Positions 52,686 to 58,996 of a stretch of DNA of 58,996 nucleotides are shown here, piece by piece. The notes beneath the pieces are model-generated. The model saw only the letters and a list, made by a program, of their open reading frames with translations, searched no databases and was not told the origin of the DNA. Origin of the DNA: Acinetobacter genomosp. 15BJ (lineage in GTDB: Bacteria > Pseudomonadota > Gammaproteobacteria > Pseudomonadales > Moraxellaceae); assembly GCF_000400715.1 (NCBI RefSeq), contig NZ_KE007349.1, positions 1 to 58,996 on the forward strand. The letters are read 5' to 3'. Within the stretch, counting starts at the first letter, position 1; each line of letters starts with the position of its first letter. The translations under genes were made by a program, and so were the position numbers.

Positions 52686-53111
52686 ATGTCAGACATCATC
52701 ATTTATCACAACCCCGCGTGTGGTACGTCCCGCAATACTTTGGCTTTAATTCGAAATACAGGGGTGGAACCCACCATTATTGAATACCTTACGACGCCAC
52801 CAAGCCATGATGAGTTGGTTGGATTGATTCGGGATGCACAATTAACCGTCAGAGAGGCAATTCGCCAGAATGTTGAGCCTTATCGTGAGTTGGCACTTGA
52901 TCGGGAAGATTGGAGTAATGCTCAACTGATCGAGTTTATGCTTGAACATCCCATTCTGATTAATCGTCCTTTTGTGGTTAGCACGTTGGGCACACGTCTT
53001 TGTCGACCATCGGAACTTGTACTCGACATTTTACCATTCTCTCAAAAAGGCGCATTTCGCAAAGAAGATAGCGAACAGGTGATTGATGAACATGGTCAGC
53101 GAATTCAGTAA
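52686..53111 (+). CDS. arsC: Arsenate reductase (glutaredoxin-dependent)
   Basis: This 141-aa ArsC of the plasmid-R773 type has catalytic Cys12 in N-P-A-C-G-T-S-R-N-T-L, Y-L-T-T-P-P and I-N-R-P-F-V-V-S-T-L-G-T-R-L-C-R-P. It reduces arsenate to arsenite using glutathione and glutaredoxin. ATG 52686 gives the family start; the frame from 52620 runs through the operator-like repeats. The Shine-Dalgarno is weak. It is first in arsC-arsR-acr3. Confidence 0.94.
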   Translation: MSDIIIYHNPACGTSRNTLALIRNTGVEPTIIEYLTTPPSHDELVGLIRDAQLTVREAIRQNVEPYRELALDREDWSNAQLIEFMLEHPILINRPFVVSTLGTRLCRPSELVLDILPFSQKGAFRKEDSEQVIDEHGQRIQ

Positions 53112-53151
53112 ATAGGTGCCGCGAGATTACAGATTGAAAGGGGAGCGAGAA

Positions 53152-53472
53152 ATGCAAGCTGTTGATTTTTTTAAATGCTTATCAGATGAAACAAGGTTAA
53201 ATATCGTGATGTTGGTAGCTCAGCATCAGGAGTTGTGCGTCTGTGATCTGACTGAAAAACTACAATTAAGCCAACCGAAAATTTCGCGTCATCTGGCGTT
53301 ATTACGTGCCTCGGGTTTGTTGCAAGATCGCCGTCAGGGGCAATGGGTGTATTACCGCATCAATCCACAACTGCCAGCCTGGGGGCATGAGATTTTATCG
53401 GTTTTGGATATGCAAGCTGTGACCCTATTTCCAGACCTACACAGCTTAGCACCCAAAAATTGTTGTGATTAA
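53152..53472 (+). CDS. arsR: ArsR family arsenite-responsive repressor
   Basis: This 106-aa winged-helix repressor has the As(III)-binding motif E-L-C-V-C-D-L with Cys29 and Cys31. The recognition helix is L-S-Q-P-K-I-S-R-H-L-A-L-L. Arsenite binding releases DNA and induces the operon. ATG 53152 is fixed by AGGGGAG upstream; the GTG at 53116 is not used. It lies between arsC and acr3, so the repressor is made with its targets. Confidence 0.94.
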   Translation: MQAVDFFKCLSDETRLNIVMLVAQHQELCVCDLTEKLQLSQPKISRHLALLRASGLLQDRRQGQWVYYRINPQLPAWGHEILSVLDMQAVTLFPDLHSLAPKNCCD

Positions 53473-53478
53473 AATGCC

Positions 53479-54519
53479 ATGAAAACACTTTCCTTTTTAG
53501 ATCGTAACTTAACGCTCTGGATTTTTATCGCCATGGCTGTGGGCATTGCCATTGGTATTTTTATGCCACAAGCCTCAGTCAACTTAAACCAAATGAGTGT
53601 CGATTCAGTCAATCTCCCGATCGCAATCGGTTTGATTTTGATGATGTATCCACCCTTAGCCAAAGTGGATTATGCGGCCTTGCCACAAGTGTTTAAAGAT
53701 AAGAAAACCTTAACTTTATCCTTGGTGCAGAACTGGATTATTGCACCTGTTCTGATGTTTGCATTAGCCATTATTTTTTTGCATAACTATCCAGAATATA
53801 TGACAGGACTGATTCTGATTGGTTTGGCCCGTTGTATCGCGATGGTGCTGGTCTGGAATGGTTTGGCTTGTGGTGATAATCAATATGTCGCGGCCTTGGT
53901 TGCCTTCAATAGTATCTTCCAGATTCTATTCTTTAGTACTTATGCTTGGTTATTCCTCACGTTTTTACCGCCGTACTTTGGTATTGCAGGGCAAGTGATC
54001 CATATTGATTTTTGGACCATTACCCATGCTGTATTGGTGTATCTGGGTATTCCATTTTTGCTGGGGTTTCTGACTCGTTTGATCTTGGTACGCGCCAAAG
54101 GCTTAGACTGGTATCAGCATATGTTTTTGCCCAAGATCAGCCCGCTCAGCTTGTTGGCTTTACTGTTTACCATTGTGGCGATGTTTAGCCTGAAAGGTGG
54201 TGAGGTTGTGAGCTTGCCTTTAGATGTACTTCGTATCGCGATTCCATTGACCATTTACTTTGTACTGATGTTCTTTATCAGTTTCTTTATGAGTAAGTGG
54301 ATAGGCAATGGCTATGCCAAAACTACAGCCATTTCATTTACCGCAGCAGGTAATAATTTTGAGTTGGCATTGGCAGTTGCGATTGCCACCTTTGGTTTGG
54401 CTTCACCAGTCGCATTTACCACGGTGATTGGGCCATTGGTTGAAGTCCCTGTCTTGATTGCGCTGGTCAGTGTGTCTTTGTGGCTAAAAAAGAAATATTT
54501 CTCTAATAGATTAGATTAA
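53479..54519 (+). CDS. acr3: ACR3 family arsenite efflux transporter
   Basis: This 346-aa inner-membrane carrier has about ten transmembrane helices. It has the conserved Cys in [13 protein letters not shown] (TM4) and [17 protein letters not shown] (TM9). It expels arsenite produced by ArsC. It starts 6 nt after arsR, with little Shine-Dalgarno, suggesting translational coupling. It is the last gene of the operon. Confidence 0.94.
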   Translation: MKTLSFLDRNLTLWIFIAMAVGIAIGIFMPQASVNLNQMSVDSVNLPIAIGLILMMYPPLAKVDYAALPQVFKDKKTLTLSLVQNWIIAPVLMFALAIIFLHNYPEYMTGLILIGLARCIAMVLVWNGLACGDNQYVAALVAFNSIFQILFFSTYAWLFLTFLPPYFGIAGQVIHIDFWTITHAVLVYLGIPFLLGFLTRLILVRAKGLDWYQHMFLPKISPLSLLALLFTIVAMFSLKGGEVVSLPLDVLRIAIPLTIYFVLMFFISFFMSKWIGNGYAKTTAISFTAAGNNFELALAVAIATFGLASPVAFTTVIGPLVEVPVLIALVSVSLWLKKKYFSNRLD

Positions 54520-54576
54520 CGCATCATTTAGAAAGTTATATCTAAAGTATAAATTAATAGGGGTGAAAATAAAAAG

Positions 54577-54613
54577 CCCCAGTTGTCTAATTCGGGGTAT
54601 TGACAACTGAGGG
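54577..54613. repeat. Structured repeat, copy 1
   Basis: A stem-loop: CCCCAGTTGTC pairs with GACAACTGAGGG (one mismatch) around the 14-nt loop TAATTCGGGGTATT. AATAAAAAGCC precedes it, as in copy 2. It lies in the 343-nt gap after acr3, on the side of both convergent genes. No T-run follows the stem, so it is not a standard terminator. Confidence 0.8.
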
Positions 54614-54697
54614 TAAACTGGGGTGCTATAATATAGCTAATTTTATTTGATGATGAGTTTATTAACTCATTATCAATATTTTGTCTTGAATAAAAAG

Positions 54698-54733
54698 CCT
54701 CAGTTGTTTAATTCGGGGTATCAACAACTGAGG
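54698..54733. repeat. Structured repeat, copy 2
   Basis: A perfect 11-bp stem (CCTCAGTTGTT/AACAACTGAGG) holds the loop TAATTCGGGGTATC, identical to copy 1 in 13 of 14 bases. It is displaced 121 nt from copy 1. The closing pair is C-G in copy 1 and T-A in copy 2, and a C-A mismatch in copy 1 is T-A here, so differences in the stem preserve or improve pairing. Confidence 0.8.
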
Positions 54734-54862
54734 ATGGAATTGAGTTTTTATAATGTATCTTCCTTTTTTAAATAATGGAATAGTTTAGGTGAAAAATGCA
54801 TATTATGTATAATTTTTTGGTTAATGATGTTAAATATTAATTTTATCGATATTTAAAACATC

Positions 54863-55957
54863 TTATTCTTTATATATTTTCTTGGATTGCTGTATATAAA
54901 AACTTTTAATAGCAACTCGCTGCTCCCGAATATAATCACTTGGTTTTTTCCCCGTCCAACCAAAAAACGCTCTAGAAAATGCACTGATATGGCTATAGCC
55001 GAGTAAATCTGAGATCTCTTGAATGTTGCGGTTTGAGTCTATGAGCTTTTTGGCAAGTTCAAATTTCCTTGACTGGAGTAGGGCCGAAAAGGTTGTATTG
55101 GCAAGAGATAGCTCTCTTTTTAAGGTTCTTTCTGAGAGTTTTAATTTATGTGAAACCTCAGTTAGGCTCGGAAATCCAATTCCTGGAGTGAACTTAAGTT
55201 GTTGGTTGACTTTTAAAATAATTTTATTGTCTTGATCTTGATAGAAAAGAAACTCCTTATTCACCATTTCCATAGCAAGTGTATATGCGCTAGTCGAACT
55301 AAAGGTAAGGGGTAAATCTAAGCATTTAAGGTCGAAGCTGATCTGATTATGGTCTTGGTTGAAATGTATGATAGGTAGGCGTTTTTCATAAAGTGCATGA
55401 TAGTCTTCTTTATCCCATGCAGCATGAATGTTGATCCCTGTTATATTGAAATTGGTGATCATCTGTAAGTTAGTAATAATATCAATCAGTGCACTTTCAA
55501 TAAAAAAACGATTTATGATATTTTTATCGCTTTCATTTAAGTGGGCAGGAAGTTGATAAAGTGGGTTAAGCCGAAGAATAATTTTATTATTTTTATTGAG
55601 AATGGATAAATCCATTTTATGGATGCGCATACTATAATATTTTTGTAAATCAACAAGGACCTTCCCAATTGTACTGTTACTAATTAAAAGAAAGCCAAGC
55701 GAGCCGTGAACAGTGAGTTTACAATTTAAGCCAAACTGATAACCGACACCCTTGTTTGGTAACAATGCTAAAAGACGAATCACAATATCTGTCCATTGGT
55801 TAAAGCTTATCCGTTCATTGCTATTATTATCGGTAAGTAAAGATAATGGAATTTGGCACGCTCGAATGACTTCTCCTTTTGGGACACCGAAAGTCGTAGC
55901 GGTATCCACAAGTAATTTTAGATAATCATTGTGGATATTAAGCATTTGTTTTTTCAT
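54863..55957 (-). CDS. AraC family transcriptional regulator
   Basis: This protein of about 364 aa has an N-terminal PF12625-type (Arabinose_bd, OruR/ArgR-like) domain with G-V-P-K-G-E-V-I-R-A and a C-terminal AraC double HTH (about 265-355) ending G-Y-S-H-I-S-A-F-S-R-A-F-F-G-W-T-G-K-K-P-S-D-Y. Start ATG 55957 or 55945 cannot be separated because no clear Shine-Dalgarno is seen. It is divergent from the adhesin gene across about 260 nt of very AT-rich DNA, so control of the adhesin is a reasonable inference. Confidence 0.87.
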   Translation of the reverse strand: MKKQMLNIHNDYLKLLVDTATTFGVPKGEVIRACQIPLSLLTDNNSNERISFNQWTDIVIRLLALLPNKGVGYQFGLNCKLTVHGSLGFLLISNSTIGKVLVDLQKYYSMRIHKMDLSILNKNNKIILRLNPLYQLPAHLNESDKNIINRFFIESALIDIITNLQMITNFNITGINIHAAWDKEDYHALYEKRLPIIHFNQDHNQISFDLKCLDLPLTFSSTSAYTLAMEMVNKEFLFYQDQDNKIILKVNQQLKFTPGIGFPSLTEVSHKLKLSERTLKRELSLANTTFSALLQSRKFELAKKLIDSNRNIQEISDLLGYSHISAFSRAFFGWTGKKPSDYIREQRVAIKSFYIQQSKKIYKE

Positions 55958-56219
55958 ACATTTTAAATTTAACAATAAGATATTGAACAGCAAATACTTA
56001 TACCGCAGCTTAAATATACAGTTGTGGTTTATCTTAAAAAAGTCCTATTTTGTTAAATATTTAACGTATATCTGTGATTTATTATTCCTGTATGGAATAT
56101 TTCATATAATTTTATAAAAATGTGAAGTAATTGTTAAAAATACATATCAAACGTTAAGTGATTACTACTTTGTATTATTTAAATTTGTACAGATTAGAAT
56201 TCTCTAAGAAGTACCAATT

Positions 56220-58996
56220 ATGAACAAAATCTATCGCTTGGTCTGGAATAAAAGTCTAAACCTATGGACTGTCGTTTCAGAAAATGCACGCGGCGTAACA
56301 AAAAAACGAAATGTCACTGCAAATAGCTCAATCAAAACTGAGGCCTCATTATCTAGCGAACAATATCAACACGTTCTGCTTAAACCGAACTTAATTGCCA
56401 TTGCATTAAGTTCCATTTTCTTTGGCTCAACTGCACTTGCTGCCGTGAATACGGGAGGTGGAAGTTCAAATAATGGTTCCAGTATGGCAATTTCACCGAC
56501 TGCTGCACAGTGTGGTACAGGAGGTGAGGCTACGGTGAGCGGTGGCAATGGAACTGCTGTAGGCTGCGGTAATAATATTTCTGGGGCAAATGCAACTTAT
56601 CAGCAAGGAATGGTAAACCGTCGGGGTGCGGGAAATGTTGCTTATGGGACTGGTGTAGCAACAGGAAATGCGGGAGGAGTATTTAGTTCCTCAACAGCTG
56701 TAGGTCGCCAAAATACCATTCGGGGGGTTGGAGGAGCTACAGTCGTTGGGGCTGCTAATAATTCAAGTACATCCTCAAACTTTCATAATGTTTTGATCGG
56801 ACAGGGCAATAGTACTACAGGTACGGGTGGTTACAATGTTTTGATGGGAGTTGGCAACCAAGTAGTCGATGCTGCCAATGCAACGCCTGATGGTACTGGT
56901 GTCGGGACCAATAGTATTTCGATTGGTGTTGCTAACCGTGTAACGGGGCAAACAGCAATTGCATTTGGGCGCCAAAGCTATGCTGATGCAGATTATTCGA
57001 TTGCACAGGGGAATACTGCGACTGTCAACAGTGGTGCAACTGGAGGGATTGCACTCGGTTATTCTGCAACAACCAGTGGGCAACGCGGTATTGCCATTGG
57101 GAGTAGCGACTCCACAACAAGAGATTATGACTTGGCTTCATCACCGCATGCTGCTGGTGTTGACTCGATTGCAATGGGAACTCGATCAAAAGCGACAGGT
57201 AATGAAACCATTGCTGTTGGTCGACAAAGTACCGCAACAAATACCCGAGATATAGCAGTTGGGCAAGGGGCAACCGCACAAGGGGTTACAGAAAATGGTG
57301 TAATTTTTACAGCAACTGCTGTAGGGCATAATGCAAGAGCGACAAATAAAAATACGATCGCATTAGGAGAGCAGGCAGTAGCATCAGGATCGACGGCATC
57401 TGCAGTAGGTGCTGCAGCAAGAGCAGAAAATACTGCATCTACAGCGATGGGAGCATTTTCTAAAGCAACAGCAAACTTTGCGACAGCAACAGGTAATTTT
57501 GCAGAAGCTTCGGGTGTGGGAGCAACAGTAACAGGTTCAAATGCAAAAGCTAGTGGTGAGACGGCAAGCGCTTTTGGTGCATTAGCAAATGCCTCAGGTG
57601 CTGAAGCGACAGCCATAGGTGCTGGTGCTCAGGCAAGTAGTGATTTTACTGTGGCACTAGGGGCAGAATCTCAAGCACGAAGTAATGGTGATATCGCGGT
57701 CGGTTTTAATGCAGGGACTGCAGCTGGCACAACTGGCGATAATATTGCTATGGGTAATGGTGTCACTACAGGTGCAACAGGAAAAAATGTAGCAATTGGT
57801 TCCGATGGTACTACAGCGAATTCAGAGACCACAGATGGTGGAGCAGTCGCCATTGGACGTGACCAGGTTGCCAATGGTGATGGTGCAGTTGCAATTGGCG
57901 ATCCAAACAGAGCCAGCGGTAGCGGAGCAGTTGCTTTAGGTAAGGACAATACTGCTGCAGGTGATACAGCTGCAACCAGTATGGCGAATGGTGCGGTTGC
58001 GATCGGTAATACCAACCAAGCCATTGGTCAAGGTTCGGTCGCGATTGGTAATACTTCGGTTGCTGCGGCAGCAGGTGGTATTGCATTGGGGGATACAGCC
58101 AATGCACAGGCTAAACGTGGTGTGGCACTCGGTTCCAATGCAGTGGCAAGCAATGCGGATGATGTTGCACTTGGTTCTGGTTCGGTCACTTCAGCAGCTA
58201 ATCCAACCGCCAATGGGACAGTTGGCGGTGTAAATTATAATTATGCGGGAACCACGCCAAGCAGTGTGGTGAGTGTTGGCAGTGAAGGTAATGAGAGACA
58301 AATTACCAATGTTGCAGCAGGTCGTGTCAGTGAAACAAGCACAGATGCTATCAATGGTTCACAGTTGTATTCAACCCAACAGGCTTTAGGAAATCTCGCT
58401 GAATCAACGGCCAACCATTTGGGTGGCGGTTCAGTTGTTAATCCAGATGGATCAGTGAGCGCCCCAAGCTATACCGTGAATGGCGTAGAAAGCAACAATG
58501 TAGGTGATGCTATTACAGCCTTGGACAAAGGTTGGAACTTACAAAGTAATGGTGCGAAGGCAGGTGCAATTAAAGCAACGGATACGGTAGATATTGGTAC
58601 AGTCGAAGGCGAAGAAAACCTAACTGTGACTAAAGATGGCAACACCATCCAATATGGTCTAAATAAAGACCTGAAAGTGGATAGTGTGACCGCAGGTGAC
58701 ACGGTGATTAACAGCGATGGTGTCACCATCGCCAATGGCCCAAGTATCACCAAGTCAGGGATTAATGCAGCAGGCAACCCAATCACCAATGTTGGTGCAG
58801 GTGTGAACGATAGCGATGCAGTCAACAAAGGTCAGTTAGACAAGGCGGCAGCAGCTTCGAAAACTGAAGTGACCCAAGGTAAGAACATCACGGTTTCTAA
58901 AACAACGGGTGCCGATGGACAGGACATCTATGAAGTAGCGACAGCGGATGATGTGTCATTTGATTCAGTGCAAGTCGGTGACGTGAACATTGATGG
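56220..58996 (+). CDS. Trimeric autotransporter adhesin (YadA/Ata-like), 5' part, truncated by the window end
   Basis: At least 925 codons are open, running off the window. The product has an extended signal peptide region ([20 protein letters not shown]), a hydrophobic core and cleavage near T-A-L-A-A (about residue 77). A YadA-head region follows with many A-I-A-x-G / V-A-L-G-type 14-16-residue repeats (about 190-670). A neck I-T-N-V-A-A-G-R-V (about 698), then stalk and a second neck ([10 protein letters not shown]). It forms a surface trimer for adhesion. Two Cys (about 100 and 117) in the passenger are unusual. The C-terminal anchor is not in the window. Confidence 0.94.
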   Translation, partial: MNKIYRLVWNKSLNLWTVVSENARGVTKKRNVTANSSIKTEASLSSEQYQHVLLKPNLIAIALSSIFFGSTALAAVNTGGGSSNNGSSMAISPTAAQCGTGGEATVSGGNGTAVGCGNNISGANATYQQGMVNRRGAGNVAYGTGVATGNAGGVFSSSTAVGRQNTIRGVGGATVVGAANNSSTSSNFHNVLIGQGNSTTGTGGYNVLMGVGNQVVDAANATPDGTGVGTNSISIGVANRVTGQTAIAFGRQSYADADYSIAQGNTATVNSGATGGIALGYSATTSGQRGIAIGSSDSTTRDYDLASSPHAAGVDSIAMGTRSKATGNETIAVGRQSTATNTRDIAVGQGATAQGVTENGVIFTATAVGHNARATNKNTIALGEQAVASGSTASAVGAAARAENTASTAMGAFSKATANFATATGNFAEASGVGATVTGSNAKASGETASAFGALANASGAEATAIGAGAQASSDFTVALGAESQARSNGDIAVGFNAGTAAGTTGDNIAMGNGVTTGATGKNVAIGSDGTTANSETTDGGAVAIGRDQVANGDGAVAIGDPNRASGSGAVALGKDNTAAGDTAATSMANGAVAIGNTNQAIGQGSVAIGNTSVAAAAGGIALGDTANAQAKRGVALGSNAVASNADDVALGSGSVTSAANPTANGTVGGVNYNYAGTTPSSVVSVGSEGNERQITNVAAGRVSETSTDAINGSQLYSTQQALGNLAESTANHLGGGSVVNPDGSVSAPSYTVNGVESNNVGDAITALDKGWNLQSNGAKAGAIKATDTVDIGTVEGEENLTVTKDGNTIQYGLNKDLKVDSVTAGDTVINSDGVTIANGPSITKSGINAAGNPITNVGAGVNDSDAVNKGQLDKAAAASKTEVTQGKNITVSKTTGADGQDIYEVATADDVSFDSVQVGDVNID

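Noticed and set aside
54560..54740. CRISPR array or integron attC sites as explanation for the two hairpins after acr3
   Set aside because: There are only two copies, 121 nt apart, with no spacers of equal length. The stems are perfect rather than bulged, with no attC-type core ends or integrase gene in the window.
54520..54740. The same hairpins as terminators for acr3 and the AraC gene
   Set aside because: Neither stem is followed by a T-run on either strand, and the loop conservation would be unexplained.
56366..58828. Several minus-strand ORFs opposite the adhesin
   Set aside because: They are low-complexity Ala/Pro/Val or Gln/His/Tyr-rich shadows of the repetitive adhesin coding sequence.

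Overview
The window is chromosomal DNA of an Acinetobacter species (Gammaproteobacteria, Moraxellales). The 16S rRNA is of Acinetobacter type, the rRNA operon carries tRNA-Ile and tRNA-Ala in its spacer, the DNA is AT-rich by eye, and the housekeeping blocks are typical of the genus (secB-grxC-yibN, rsgA/orn, radC/coaBC, leuS-lptE-holA, ilvI-ilvH-ilvC). I do not name the species. The window opens a few bases inside the 16S gene and ends inside a large surface adhesin gene.

Layout. 1-5.45 kb: 16S, tRNA-Ile(GAT), tRNA-Ala(TGC), 23S, 5S and a strong terminator. 5.7-7.8 kb: a lipoprotein built of Ig-like repeats. 8-12.8 kb: small metabolic, redox and quality-control genes (DUF442 phosphatase-like protein, alpha/beta hydrolase-trxC-yciA, free Met-R-sulfoxide reductase, a secreted SnoaL-like protein, a hotdog protein, yajQ, rhodanese). 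12.8-17 kb: mnmC, an envelope coiled-coil protein, yciI, yciB and, divergently, the PHP ribonuclease rnm. 17-22.4 kb: LysR regulator/aldo-keto reductase pair, bestrophin, radC/coaBC. 22.5-25.5 kb: cytochrome b562, then a tight four-gene alkylation-damage operon: AraC-methyltransferase fusion, PF09859-like oxygenase, a stand-alone Ada zinc domain and AlkB. 25.5-31 kb: secB-grxC-yibN, rsgA, orn, BI-1 membrane protein, fabI. 31-37.3 kb: a HEPN-like unknown, a lipoprotein and a macA-macB-tolC-like efflux operon. 37.4-42.6 kb: sirtuin, holA, lptE, leuS. 43-47.1 kb: the branched-chain amino-acid operon ilvI-ilvH-ilvC, followed by a second, diverged copy of the ilvC 3' end. 47.4-50.9 kb: a MHYT-GGDEF-EAL cyclic-di-GMP protein preceded by a possible 29-codon ORF, and a PHA-synthase-like hydrolase. 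50.9-54.5 kb: small unknown genes, a near-perfect Pho box, and an arsenic operon arsC-arsR-acr3. 54.5-59 kb: two structured repeats, an AraC-type regulator and a divergent trimeric autotransporter adhesin that runs off the end.

How the genes work together. Most are core functions. The more accessory modules are the alkylation operon, the MacAB efflux operon, the arsenic operon and the adhesin with its neighbouring AraC regulator. The observations most worth a second look are: the ilvC 3' duplication, whose four mismatches are all synonymous; the twin hairpins after acr3, with a conserved 13-base loop and covarying stems; the rearranged Ada/AlkB operon whose free zinc domain lacks the methyl-acceptor cysteine; the Pho box between two unknown small genes; and a HEPN-like RX4H protein. 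I did not find an unmistakable new defence or mobile system. No searches or folding programs were run; alignments and pairings were done by eye.
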